DNA from: a virus
Direction: 5' to 3' (one strand)
DNA length: 41,549 nt
Virus record (IMG/VR): IMGVR_UViG_3300014050_000025
Coordinates: 24,116 to 65,664 of that record
Numbering within the stretch: position 1 is the stretch's first letter; each line of letters opens with the position of its first letter. Shown piece by piece: positions 22,439-29,301 of the stretch. The notes under the pieces were generated by a model. It saw nothing but the letters and a program-made list of their open reading frames with translations, did no database searches and was not told the origin of the DNA. A program made the translations under genes and the position numbers.

Positions 22439-22874
22439 CAGTTAATTCCTTCATTTTGGCAATACGCGCACGAACTAGCTCTATGCCGTGCTCCACACTT
22501 GTCACTTCTACGTACGGCAATTTGGCCTGCAGGTGCTCCCACTTGGTCGGCCCGACGCCGGCGACGTTGATCTCGCCCGGCGCCTGTTCAGCAAAGTCTT
22601 CCAGCGTTGCAATCGTGCCGGCTTCGTCACGAGACGAGAACACGAGGATTTTGTTATCAACGTCGGAAAAGAATTTCACCCCGGTGTTGTCGCAGATCAC
22701 GTACTTGACAGGAGATTCGCCCGTGTCGATGTAGTTCATCGCTTGAGCCTGCTGCGCGTATCCGCTCCGCATTGCCGGGGAGTCCGGGCTGTGGCACACC
22801 TTGAACTTCTTGCCGCTGCCGCATGGGCATTTGTCATTGCGCCGGATCAGGCTCTGGTTGCGAATCGTGCTCAC
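22359..22874 (-). CDS. SEC-C motif protein
   Basis: 171 residues. Residues ~12-28 contain a SEC-C zinc motif (NDKCPCGSGKKFKVCH), the C-x-C-x8-C-H knuckle of SecA tails and of many translation- or protein-quality-linked proteins. The remaining ~120 residues are an unassigned alpha/beta domain (VKYVICDNTGVKFF, VAGVGPTKWEHLQ) with an acidic tail. GTG 22874 has GGAGG at seven bases. The motif probably binds zinc; the target of the protein is unknown. Confidence 0.8.
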   Translation of the reverse strand: MSTIRNQSLIRRNDKCPCGSGKKFKVCHSPDSPAMRSGYAQQAQAMNYIDTGESPVKYVICDNTGVKFFSDVDNKILVFSSRDEAGTIATLEDFAEQAPGEINVAGVGPTKWEHLQAKLPYVEVTSVEHGIELVRARIAKMKELTDGQEGTEETAQQESPAAEGQESGSGA

Positions 22875-23154
22875 TGGGAACCTCCATGTCGATGTCCGGG
22901 TGCAGCTGCATGATGCGGCGGCCGGTTGGGGGTATTGTCATCTTTTCTGGCTGTCCTGCAAGACTAGCCCGCGTGCTTTCAAAACTTTCTGCGCTGACCG
23001 ACCGCGGGTCTCGAATGCGCAGCTGCAGCGTTAAATACATACACGGATCGTGGTTTTCCATTCGTGCGTCGAGCCCAATCAGATCTGCCTGAAAAAGCTC
23101 TTGGCAGGCGTCTGCAATCTGTTTAAACGTGTTGTCGTAGCCGTAGCATGTCAT
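22834..23154 (-). CDS. Small unknown protein
   Basis: 106 residues. An N-terminal alpha/beta part (DNTFKQIADACQELF, CMYLTLQLRIRDPRSV) is followed by a polar C-terminus. The ATG overlaps the upstream stop in ATGA, and the end overlaps the SEC-C gene by 41 bases. No family is recognised. Confidence 0.65.
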   Translation of the reverse strand: MTCYGYDNTFKQIADACQELFQADLIGLDARMENHDPCMYLTLQLRIRDPRSVSAESFESTRASLAGQPEKMTIPPTGRRIMQLHPDIDMEVPSEHDSQPEPDPAQ

Positions 23155-23387
23155 GGGTGAATCGTCACCTGTCCGGTCGTCATGACGCCGTCGACAGCCG
23201 TCATAATCGTTACACCGTCAATCGTGACCCTGCGACCCGTGGCAACACCGTTTTGATGCACGACCACCAGTTCGCCGCCGACCGTGTGCGGGCCAACGCT
23301 TTTAGGCGGCCCCGCGGCAATTACCATCGGCGGATTTTCCGGCGGCGCTGTCTTCTGCGGAATCGTGATCACACCGGGCGCTGTCAT
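23151..23387 (-). CDS. Small beta-rich Gly/Val/Thr protein
   Basis: 78 residues from ATG 23387 with AAAGGAG at seven bases. The sequence is almost all strand-formers and turns (GGELVVVHQNGVATGRRV, TIDGVTIMTAVDGVMTTGQV), suggesting a small beta-sandwich or a PAAR/spike-like fold, though no PAAR metal ligands are evident. The stop overlaps the next start. Confidence 0.68.
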   Translation of the reverse strand: MTAPGVITIPQKTAPPENPPMVIAAGPPKSVGPHTVGGELVVVHQNGVATGRRVTIDGVTIMTAVDGVMTTGQVTIHP

Positions 23388-23502
23388 GCTGAACTCCTTT
23401 GTTGTGGAAAACCAAGTAGCAGACTTTACCGACCGCGCTACGAACCAGCTCATTGTCCGCGATCAGATTTTCAGGGTTCTTCGTGTTGTTCGAGGGTTTC
23501 AT
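23302..23502 (-). CDS. Possible small gene at the head of the cluster (weak)
   Basis: A 66-residue frame starting MKPSNNTKNPENLIADNELV at ATG 23502. The first 40 residues look protein-like; the remainder (after GVQHDSARC) is low-complexity and overlaps the next gene by 86 bases. AGGATC sits only three to four bases upstream, which is poor spacing. It may encode a short leader or be non-coding. Confidence 0.35.
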   Translation of the reverse strand: MKPSNNTKNPENLIADNELVRSAVGKVCYLVFHNKGVQHDSARCDHDSAEDSAAGKSADGNCRGAA

Positions 23503-23525
23503 GATCCTGTCTCGTGTGCCGCCGC

Positions 23526-23541
23526 GTTTTGATATCAAAAC
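23526..23541. promoter_or_regulatory. Perfect 16-bp palindrome (operator candidate)
   Basis: GTTTTGATATCAAAAC is perfectly self-complementary and lies about 25 bases upstream of the first start codon of the small-gene cluster. The size and AT-rich centre suit a dimeric repressor site. No matching second copy with the full 16 bases was noticed in the window. Confidence 0.4.
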
Positions 23542-23659
23542 ACATGCGAGCAAAAATGTTGGGGGGTAAATTGACCTCAAAATTGAATGCAAATAGCTGC
23601 CAGCAAAGCAGTTACGACGCGCGTATTTTGCAAATTTTGTCCGGGTTGTGCGGACCTAG

Positions 23660-23680
23660 TGTAGGTACTTCGTACCTACA
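23660..23680. repeat. 9-bp perfect hairpin with 3-base loop
   Basis: TGTAGGTAC and GTACCTACA pair exactly around TTC. It has no T-run on either side, so it is not a simple terminator. It is one of several perfect inverted repeats in this gap. Confidence 0.6.
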
Positions 23681-23688
23681 AGGATGCA

Positions 23689-23731
23689 GACATCTTTTGA
23701 GTCTGCAAAGACTCAAAAAGTATTGGATGTC
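23689..23731. repeat. Nested hairpin with alternative pairing
   Basis: The inner stem TTTTGAGTCT/AGACTCAAAA (23695-23704/23709-23718) closes a GCAA loop on the + strand and TTGC on the minus strand. An outer GACATC/GATGTC pair (23689-23694/23726-23731) surrounds it. GCAGAC at 23686-23691 can instead pair with GTCTGC at 23701-23706, which would break both, a switch-like arrangement. Confidence 0.5.
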
Positions 23732-23811
23732 TAGCGCATGATCGGGGGGTTGTTCAATTTGTGTAGGATTGATTTTGCCGGCAATAACTGTAGTTTTCAC
23801 TAATCACCCGA

Positions 23812-23829
23812 ATTTTACTACGTAGTGAA
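23812..23829. repeat. Palindrome centred on ACTACGTAGT
   Basis: A perfect 10-bp palindrome (23817-23826) is extended on both sides by TTT/AAA after one mismatch. It could be an operator half-site pair or a small hairpin upstream of the cluster. Confidence 0.4.
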
Positions 23830-23883
23830 ACTAGCGTTTTTGGTAGTTTGAGCAGACTAGAGAAGCGCCAACTCTTGGATATC

Positions 23884-23928
23884 AAAAAAAGAGATGGCGT
23901 AGGGGCGGGTGTTTGCCCGCCCCTACGC
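23884..23928 (-). terminator. Rho-independent terminator
   Basis: A perfect 13-bp stem, GCGTAGGGGCGGG/CCCGCCCCTACGC (23897-23909/23916-23928), has a six-base loop. On the minus strand it is followed after six bases by a run of seven T. It lies 16 bases beyond the ParB-like gene's stop and isolates that transcript from the hairpin region. Confidence 0.92.
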
Positions 23929-23944
23929 GTATCTCAACTAGGTG

Positions 23945-24985
23945 CTACCTAGTGAACTTCTTTGCCTGTCCGGGTCGCTGCGTTTTCTTGACCAGCAGCG
24001 CATGCTCGTCAAGCAGGTAGTTTTCCATGTCTACCTTGGCAGCGTTGGTCCAGCTGCCGGTACGGCCGCCGGGACTGATAAACCGCTCTACACAGCCAAG
24101 GATCTTGGCCAGTCGTTCGTAGCGCTGGTTTGCACCGCCGCCACCCTTCTTAGCCATGATCTTGGTGACCTCGTAGACCGCGTCGTGGGTCTTGCCGTTC
24201 TTGACGCCTTCATCGTGCTGGTGTCGGCGGAAGAACTCGACAACATCGTCGACGTTCTTGCCCAGCTCCGTGTACTTGAAGTGCGCCAACAGGAACGCCG
24301 CAGTCGGCGGCCCAGAGAACCGCGCCTTTGTTGGCATAATGCTATCAAGAGCGCGCAACTGCTCCTGAAAGTATTCAACGCAGGTCGCCACAGAAACATG
24401 CTGAATGTTTGGCGGGGCGTTCGGGATCTCGTACAGGCGGTGAATTTCTCGCAGCGCTTCCTTCATCGCCGCCACAATGCCCTTGCAGCCAGCAAAGAAA
24501 GACGACTCGTACGAGATGTTAAACTGCTTGAACGCGCTGTACAGTTGGTCCGCGGCATCCTTGGTCTGGCCGCCGCTGTCGTACGTGTAGTACTCCTCAA
24601 TGACCTCCTGCTCGTCCTTGACGTAGGTGATCTTCACGGTCACGTAGTCAGGCACGGCGTCCGTCAGGCCGTTCATCCAGCCGTAGGTGCGCGTGTGCGC
24701 ATCAAGCTTGAACTCCTTTCCGTCTTCCGTCACGGCCATGTGGACCGTGCGGTGCGCTTCACGCAGCTTGGACAAGTACTTCTTTGCCTTGTTCCAGTGC
24801 TTGGCTGTGTCGCGCTGCACCGGCGCGTCCGGTACATCCGCCCACTGCTTCAGCGTCATAGTCCGCGTCTCGGGACGACCAAGCCGGCGAGCTGCGCTGC
24901 TCTTCTTTTGCGGCGTAATAGTCGACACCTTGTTGGCTGACCGCGACGCCATGCCTCTGCTCTGCGGGTGCTCCTTGCGAGCCAT
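23945..24985 (-). CDS. ParB/sulfiredoxin-fold candidate, DNA-binding
   Basis: 346 residues with a basic N-terminal tail (PQKKSSAARRLGRPETR). Residues ~45-130 read VPDAPVQRDTAKHW ... EFKLDAHTRTYGWMNG ... VTVKITYVKDEQEVIEEYYTYD. I recall this as a phage/plasmid family with a ParB-like layout (a QRD motif, a KLDGHTR motif and a 'v.vy.v' strand). The C-terminal half is helical (VDDVVEFFRRHQHDEG) with a basic end (VKKTQRPGQAKKFTR). AAGGATAA precedes ATG 24985. A strong terminator follows it. It may act in genome partitioning, transcription or as a nuclease; the sequence does not decide. Confidence 0.6.
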   Translation of the reverse strand: MARKEHPQSRGMASRSANKVSTITPQKKSSAARRLGRPETRTMTLKQWADVPDAPVQRDTAKHWNKAKKYLSKLREAHRTVHMAVTEDGKEFKLDAHTRTYGWMNGLTDAVPDYVTVKITYVKDEQEVIEEYYTYDSGGQTKDAADQLYSAFKQFNISYESSFFAGCKGIVAAMKEALREIHRLYEIPNAPPNIQHVSVATCVEYFQEQLRALDSIMPTKARFSGPPTAAFLLAHFKYTELGKNVDDVVEFFRRHQHDEGVKNGKTHDAVYEVTKIMAKKGGGGANQRYERLAKILGCVERFISPGGRTGSWTNAAKVDMENYLLDEHALLVKKTQRPGQAKKFTR

Positions 24986-25005
24986 AAATTATCCTTCTGT
25001 TAAAA

Positions 25006-25341
25006 CTAGGCAACTACTTCCGGTTCGTTGCTGGGTTCGGGTTCTGCCGGCACTTCCGCTTCCGGCAGCATTTCGTACAAGCCCATTTCCATGTCGAGAA
25101 TCATGGGGTTGGGAACATCCGGGCCGCCATAGATCAGGCAGCGGACGTGCGGCTCCGCTGGTTTGCCGGCGATGTGCTCATGCAGCATCGAGAACGTAAT
25201 GATATAAAAACGTTCTTCGGGCAAGCGGTCGATCAGGTCCTGCGGCAGCGAGCGATTGTATTTCATCACGTCGCGCGACAGGTAGTTGATGCGGTCCAAG
25301 TACTCTTTGTTCAGGTACTTGTACTTTTTGGTTTCAGCCAT
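25006..25341 (-). CDS. Small unknown protein with acidic tail
   Basis: 111 residues: a Tyr-rich helical start (KKYKYLNKEYLDRINYLSR), a strand region (FYIITFSMLHEH, HVRCLIYGGPDV) and an acidic Pro/Glu tail (PEAEVPAEPEPSNEPE). GAGGAGCC precedes ATG 25341. No family is recognised. Confidence 0.68.
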   Translation of the reverse strand: MAETKKYKYLNKEYLDRINYLSRDVMKYNRSLPQDLIDRLPEERFYIITFSMLHEHIAGKPAEPHVRCLIYGGPDVPNPMILDMEMGLYEMLPEAEVPAEPEPSNEPEVVA

Positions 25342-25350
25342 GCAGGCTCC

Positions 25351-25602
25351 TCAGCGCTGACGCGCTTGTTGTGCGTTGTGGAATTTGATGATGGCGTCCG
25401 CGGCTTGCTTGGATTCCGCGTCGCTATAGCCTTCGAGCTTGAAGCGCTCTTTGACGTATCGGTGCTCGACCGATGAGCTGTCGGGCTCGAACGATGCGCG
25501 CTGCGGGCTGACGTTATTAGCCGTCACCATTGAGATCAGCGTGCCGATAACCAGTAGCACGATAAACACGGGCCACATACTTTGCTGCTCGTTCTTGTTC
25601 AT
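25351..25602 (-). CDS. Small membrane-anchored protein
   Basis: 83 residues: a short polar start, one transmembrane helix (MWPVFIVLLVIGTLISMV) and a charged soluble tail. GGAAAAC precedes ATG 25602, and the start overlaps the upstream stop. A membrane-tethered accessory protein; a spanin or holin role is not supported by anything visible. Confidence 0.68.
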   Translation of the reverse strand: MNKNEQQSMWPVFIVLLVIGTLISMVTANNVSPQRASFEPDSSSVEHRYVKERFKLEGYSDAESKQAADAIIKFHNAQQARQR

Positions 25603-25901
25603 TCTTGTTTTCCTTTCCGGTGAATAGCGTCCAGTGCTGCGACGGCCTTGGTCAGTTCGGGCATGCGCTCGTCATCGTCAAACAGCCCGTCGCCTTTGGT
25701 GTTTGACGTGTAGACGGTTTCGCCGCCGCAGTCTGGGTAGTCTGCCCGAAAGTATCCGTGGCGCAGACGCAAATAACCGGCCATTTCTCCGTGCGCATCA
25801 AACACGTCGTACTGCTCCGGGCACGCGCGGCTTGTCATTTGCAGCGTGTAGCCGTTGATGCAAAGATCCGGTTCGTCAAAGTTTGGGTCGCGTGTTTTCA
25901 T
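25599..25901 (-). CDS. Conserved small phage/bacterial protein, function unknown
   Basis: 100 residues. The string PEQYDVFDAHGEMAGYLRLR, then FRADYPDCGGE, then GDGLFDDDER is a pattern I recall from many short phage and bacterial proteins. It suggests a small beta-sheet that reports or binds something unknown. It is joined by four-base overlaps to both neighbours. Confidence 0.72.
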   Translation of the reverse strand: MKTRDPNFDEPDLCINGYTLQMTSRACPEQYDVFDAHGEMAGYLRLRHGYFRADYPDCGGETVYTSNTKGDGLFDDDERMPELTKAVAALDAIHRKGKQE

Positions 25902-26140
25902 GACGGTGGATTAGTGATGTTGGGAAAATGTTCGCGGAACTGCGCCTGCGTCCAAAAGACATCGTCGTGTCCTTCAGCCGCCCGTGTCATGTCGTACTCC
26001 ATGGGATAATGCCGCAGCACGGCACGGGCGCGGTCACGAATTTCTCTGGGAACCTTTGGCGTTTTCTTGGGGTCCAGCAGGTCGTACAGAAAATCGCGCG
26101 CATACCGTACGGCGCGAAAGCGTTCATCTGGCATTGTCAT
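25898..26140 (-). CDS. BPSL0761-like small protein
   Basis: 80 residues. MTMPDERFRAVRYARDFLYD ... VPREIRDRARAVLRHYP matches the pattern of the BPSL0761 family (MTxPxERxRAV...FL...VPxxxRxxAxxLLRHYP), found in bacteria and phages without known function. AAAGGATAACCC precedes ATG 26140. Confidence 0.7.
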   Translation of the reverse strand: MTMPDERFRAVRYARDFLYDLLDPKKTPKVPREIRDRARAVLRHYPMEYDMTRAAEGHDDVFWTQAQFREHFPNITNPPS

Positions 26141-26151
26141 GGGTTATCCTT

Positions 26152-26484
26152 TCAGTCATAAAACTGATCAAGGCGGGCGTCATAATGTATCGTTGGAATT
26201 TCCCACCGCTGATGCTTGCGCCCGCAGTACTTTGCTTCAGCCTCGCTTGCCGACCAGCCGCTGCGAATCTCTTGCATACGCTGTTCTAGTTCTTCCGGGC
26301 TTGGATCAGTGAGGCGGCTGGCACTTGTGTCTGCACGACTTCGTTTTGGCAGGTGATGTGTTTTGACGAGCCGGCGCAGGTATGCCTCGCTGATTCCCAG
26401 TTGCTCACAAATTGCTTTGCTGCCTACGTTTGTGTGCCAGAGTTTAAATAGCTCTGGAATCGAGACTTTCTGTTTCGGGGCCAT
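26152..26484 (-). CDS. Helix-turn-helix DNA-binding protein
   Basis: 110 residues from ATG 26484 (GAGGAAA upstream). The N-terminal 45 residues contain an HTH: IPELFKLWHTNVGSKAICEQ then LGISEAYLRRLVKTHHLPKR. A second conserved part follows (SPEELEQRMQEIRSGWSASE with CGRKHQRWEIPTI), a layout I remember from small phage/plasmid HTH proteins. Likely a transcription regulator; its targets are unknown. Overlaps the upstream gene by 41 bases. Confidence 0.75.
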   Translation of the reverse strand: MAPKQKVSIPELFKLWHTNVGSKAICEQLGISEAYLRRLVKTHHLPKRSRADTSASRLTDPSPEELEQRMQEIRSGWSASEAEAKYCGRKHQRWEIPTIHYDARLDQFYD

Positions 26485-26641
26485 CCGTGGTTTCCTCGTC
26501 GTCCGGTTTTCCGCCCACTTCGATATACGCGTCCAGATTCTGCGTATTACAAGCAAGCGATAGCCCGTCGTCGTCGATGTAAACGTCAGCGTTTTCGGGC
26601 AGCGCGTTGAGCCAGCTTTTAAGTTCTGCGCGCGATATCAT
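26444..26641 (-). CDS. Small acidic protein, unknown
   Basis: 65 residues: ELKSWLNALPENADVYIDDD with GLSLACNTQNLDAYIEVGG, then an acidic tail. It looks like a mini alpha/beta domain. The ATG overlaps the upstream stop (ATGA) and the tail overlaps the HTH gene. Confidence 0.65.
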   Translation of the reverse strand: MISRAELKSWLNALPENADVYIDDDGLSLACNTQNLDAYIEVGGKPDDEETTDGPETESLDSRAI

Positions 26642-27087
26642 TTGTCGGTCTCCGGTTCGTTTTCCAGCTCGTCGCCCTTGCGATTTTTCACGGGAGTGTA
26701 GCCGTTCTTCTCAGCCTGTTCTGGTGACAGCGTGCGCAGCCAAAAACCTGTAGAGCACAGCTGCCCGCGTTCGCCGGTGACCTCGCAAATCCTGTACGAC
26801 ATCGCTTCGGCCATGTTGCACACGCCATGTGTGAATTCGTCGCCGCCGTAGCTGTACAGCCGCAGCCCACCAAACTTTTCTTTGATCTGACTGAAGCGAA
26901 ACGGCGGACATTCGGGGCGGTATTTGATGTGATTCTGAATCACGCTGCAGGCGGTGTAAATAAGATCAAACCAGCCGTCGCTACATTCGCACCCAAAGCA
27001 AATCAGGGTTTCTGTCGGTGGCTTGTCGTGGTCCTGAAACAGCTCAGGAAACTCTTTGACAAGTTTATTTTCCAGTTCGTCTTTCAT
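26638..27087 (-). CDS. Conserved phage protein with 'KEKFGGLRxY' motif
   Basis: 149 residues. The features CSDGWFDLIYTAC, FSQIKEKFGGLRLYSYG and YRICEVTGERGQLCS, with four to six Cys, match a widespread phage/bacterial family of unknown function that I remember by 'dGW..Li...QiKEKFG.LRfY...iCe.CG.pG'. A metal site is possible, although here the second Cys of the CG pair is replaced (EVTGERG). It overlaps the upstream gene by 23 bases. Confidence 0.75.
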   Translation of the reverse strand: MKDELENKLVKEFPELFQDHDKPPTETLICFGCECSDGWFDLIYTACSVIQNHIKYRPECPPFRFSQIKEKFGGLRLYSYGGDEFTHGVCNMAEAMSYRICEVTGERGQLCSTGFWLRTLSPEQAEKNGYTPVKNRKGDELENEPETDK

Positions 27088-27355
27088 TTTTTCCGTCCTT
27101 GGGTGTGCGCTTCTTTGCCGGTTTTTCTACCGTTCGTTCAAACTTTCGCAGCAGGTCGGTTATGGCGTCCTGCACGTCAAACGCTTTGCCTAGCTCATCA
27201 AATGCGGCTGGTTCTGGGAGATATGGATCTTCTTTGCAGTCTTTAAGCGTAGCGTTGTATTCCCGGATCAGCTCAACTTTACGTGCGCCAAGCGCGGCAT
27301 TTACAACACGCAGGGCCTCGTATACCAACTGCGCTTCTTGCGCTGTGAGTTTCAT
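27065..27355 (-). CDS. Small helical protein with basic tail
   Basis: 96 residues from ATG 27355, which overlaps the end of the upstream gene. Helical (TAQEAQLVYEALRVVNAALG, AITDLLRKFERTV) with a strongly basic C-terminus (KPAKKRTPKDGKNERRTGK). No family is recognised. Confidence 0.68.
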   Translation of the reverse strand: MKLTAQEAQLVYEALRVVNAALGARKVELIREYNATLKDCKEDPYLPEPAAFDELGKAFDVQDAITDLLRKFERTVEKPAKKRTPKDGKNERRTGK

Positions 27356-27356
27356 A

Positions 27357-27881
27357 TCATTCAGCCATCGCAACGACTCTCCGTTTGGTTTTTCTGGCGG
27401 CTAATGCAACCGGTTCAATGTGCTTCAGCTGCGATCCCGGAATCAGAGCAGCCATGTGCCGCAGGAACGTCTGCTCAAACTCAGTCTTGGTTAGATCTGA
27501 GTAGGTGCCCATACTTCCTCTGTGATACACCATCTCGCCTCGGTAAAGCAGCTTGCCCTCTTTGGTCATACGGCAGCGCCACGAGCATAAACACCCGGAA
27601 CGTCGGTTCCAGACTTCAAGGCCCACGATTACGTCTTCTTTGCGGACATATTTGCCGCACTTGCCGACGGGAATTTCCAGCTCTTCCAAATCCTGATCGT
27701 AGTGCGGAACGATGATATCTTTGGCGCTTTCCCACACACCGGGAATGCACGTGTCCATAAAGGCGGCGTGTTGTTGTGCAATGTGCGCTTCTTTTTTCTT
27801 TTCCTTGGCCAGCAGCTCGTCACATATAGCGCGCTGGCTGGCTACGATTAATCCCAGCAGTTCATGATTTTGTTGCTCCAT
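27357..27881 (-). CDS. Unknown 174-residue protein
   Basis: The ATG at 27881 has GAGG six bases upstream and overlaps the previous gene's end; ATG 27899 and TTG 27908 are possible longer starts. The first part is helical, with KKKEAHIAQQHAAF. A central RRSGCLCSWRCRMTKEGKLL holds three Cys. The end is basic (ARKTKRRVVAM). No family is recognised. Confidence 0.68.
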   Translation of the reverse strand: MEQQNHELLGLIVASQRAICDELLAKEKKKEAHIAQQHAAFMDTCIPGVWESAKDIIVPHYDQDLEELEIPVGKCGKYVRKEDVIVGLEVWNRRSGCLCSWRCRMTKEGKLLYRGEMVYHRGSMGTYSDLTKTEFEQTFLRHMAALIPGSQLKHIEPVALAARKTKRRVVAMAE

Positions 27882-28131
27882 GATCGTCCTCAGTGACATC
27901 CCATCCAATGTGTTTGAATACCCGCTTTGTGGCCTCGAAATCTGCGCCGTCGTCGTTTCCGGGCGCTAGCAGCACGAGTCGTTTATTTTTGTGATCGACG
28001 CGAAATATGGTGTGTGACCGCGGAATACCCCACACACCGCCGTCCGCGATAACACGCACGATATTGCGGCACCACTCCAGTACGTTTTCCGACGGATGGT
28101 CCAGTTCAAACTCGTTGTTCAGGCTAACCAT
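27862..28131 (-). CDS. Small unknown protein
   Basis: 89 residues in a compact alpha/beta pattern: VLEWCRNIVRVIADGGVWGI, then HTIFRVDHKNKRLVLLAPG, then FEATKRVFKHIGWDVTEDD. It recalls small phage 'VIA DGGvW.iP..G..f..' proteins of unknown role. GGAG precedes ATG 28131. Confidence 0.7.
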   Translation of the reverse strand: MVSLNNEFELDHPSENVLEWCRNIVRVIADGGVWGIPRSHTIFRVDHKNKRLVLLAPGNDDGADFEATKRVFKHIGWDVTEDDHGATKS

Positions 28132-28133
28132 AG

Positions 28134-28613
28134 TTAGCTCCTGCGGGTTTGATTTGCGCCGTAGCGCGCGCGCAGATAATCACCGACAAGTAGATCATGT
28201 CCAACTTCTATCTTGGCGAACTGCCGTAGCGTGCCTTCCATGTACTCGGCGTCCATCACAAGGACGTCAGGCCATGTGGCGGCCTCTTCAGCGTAAAGCT
28301 GGTCTGCGCCGTTGGCCTTGTAGAGCCTGATTACTTCGTTGCAGTAAAACTGCTCTGCAGCAGGGCCACGCAGGATCTTGGCCTCAACCGCGGCCTCTTT
28401 CACGTCGTCGTCTTCGTCATGCGCCGCGGCAAGCCTGAGTGAACACAGGCAGCCCGACAGCTGTGCGATCGTGGTCGACGCCATAGCTTCTTCTTGTTCG
28501 CCACAGAAGCTGCTCGCAAATGCGCGCAGCAGCAGCTCTTCAATCATGTCAGCGGTTACGGGTTCTTTGTTCGCGATCAGGTATTGCAACCGCAGGTCTT
28601 CTTTGGCGGGCAT
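28134..28613 (-). CDS. Unknown 159-residue helical protein
   Basis: Helical, acidic in the middle (AAHDEDDDVKEAAVEAK), with repeated Ala/Glu/Leu blocks and three Cys without a recognisable spacing. ATG 28613 has GGAGG upstream and overlaps the upstream stop as TAATG. Confidence 0.68.
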   Translation of the reverse strand: MPAKEDLRLQYLIANKEPVTADMIEELLLRAFASSFCGEQEEAMASTTIAQLSGCLCSLRLAAAHDEDDDVKEAAVEAKILRGPAAEQFYCNEVIRLYKANGADQLYAEEAATWPDVLVMDAEYMEGTLRQFAKIEVGHDLLVGDYLRARYGANQTRRS

Positions 28614-28984
28614 TATGCCTCCGCAGGTACAGGGCCGTCAAAATGAGCAAAAATCGCCTTCTTCCACACCTCTGCCTGAAACCCGCGACCAAATTTGGGT
28701 TCGGCGTGGATCTGCAAGTCGCGAATCATTCCAGACAGCACGTTGTAGCCGTAGACGCCGCGCATCTGGTTCACCGGCAGGCCGGTTTTGTTATCAAAGA
28801 TTGTCGACTTTGGGCTGCTGAAGTCGCTTTCAAATGTCTCGGTGAATCGGTCAACCAGCGGCTGCGGAACGCCAACCTCGGTGAGCGCAGCCGGATCAAA
28901 TATCCCGTGGCCGTCGCAACGTTCGGCTGCAGCTTTGACCACACTTGCTGGCACGTCTGTCCAGCGCATTTCAGTCGTCGCCAT
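28613..28984 (-). CDS. Unknown 123-residue protein
   Basis: ATG 28984 has GAGGAGGAG at eight bases and overlaps the zinc-ribbon gene. Mixed alpha/beta, with FDPAALTEVGVPQPLVDRFT and a Gly/Arg turn (EPKFGRGFQAEVWKKAIF). No family is recognised. Confidence 0.68.
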   Translation of the reverse strand: MATTEMRWTDVPASVVKAAAERCDGHGIFDPAALTEVGVPQPLVDRFTETFESDFSSPKSTIFDNKTGLPVNQMRGVYGYNVLSGMIRDLQIHAEPKFGRGFQAEVWKKAIFAHFDGPVPAEA

Positions 28985-29231
28985 CGGTAGGCTCCTCCTC
29001 GTAGATGTCGTCGTAATTGGCTTCGTCAGCCGCGTCAAGCCCCTCGTATTCTGCAATGCACTCCGCACACACGAGGCGATTGATCCAGCGGTGACTATCG
29101 TCGACTTCGATCTGGGCGCCGCAGCCGGCGCACGGAATCATCGTGTCGTTGAGATATTCAAGCAGTTGTTCTTCGTCGTGCAGCGTCATGGGCAGCACGG
29201 CTTCGATGTTTGTGTCTTCGGCGATGCTCAT
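28971..29231 (-). CDS. Small acidic zinc-ribbon protein
   Basis: 86 residues from ATG 29231. Two knuckles, IPCAGCG and LVCAECI, are spaced 20 residues apart, a standard zinc ribbon. The flanks are very acidic (NYDDIYEEEPTDGDD), unlike the basic ribbon at 18.7 kb. A 13-bp hairpin lies just upstream. Confidence 0.72.
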   Translation of the reverse strand: MSIAEDTNIEAVLPMTLHDEEQLLEYLNDTMIPCAGCGAQIEVDDSHRWINRLVCAECIAEYEGLDAADEANYDDIYEEEPTDGDD

Positions 29232-29250
29232 GGTTTTTGGTTTAAATGAA

Positions 29251-29284
29251 GCCCGGGCGGTAGTTGTTTTGCTACCGCCCGGGC
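29251..29284 (-). terminator. Hairpin terminator-like element
   Basis: A perfect 13-bp stem, GCCCGGGCGGTAG/CTACCGCCCGGGC, has an eight-base loop. On the minus strand it is followed by TTCATTTAAACC, a weak T-rich tail. It lies 18 bases past the upstream gene's stop and probably ends or attenuates that transcript. Confidence 0.65.
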
Positions 29285-29301
29285 AGGGGTTCATTTAGAT
29301 A

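Larger units (their letters stand above)
23542..23944. other. Largest non-coding stretch of the window, rich in hairpins
   Basis: About 400 bases with no convincing gene on either strand. It contains the structures listed separately (hairpins at 23660-23680 and 23689-23731, a palindrome at 23812-23829, and a strong terminator at the upstream end). I looked for -35/-10 boxes on the minus strand and saw none that were convincing. The promoter for the 18-23.5 kb cluster should lie here. Confidence 0.6.

Noticed and set aside
23612-23800. A 62-codon minus-strand frame (GTG start) running through the hairpins
   Set aside because: No Shine-Dalgarno, and the hairpin palindromes dictate much of its sequence. 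It could be a leader peptide but nothing supports translation.
23942-24940. A 332-codon open frame on the + strand
   Set aside because: It is fully antisense to the ParB-like gene, has no ribosome-binding site, and its composition (Val/Leu/Arg/His runs) is typical of a shadow frame.
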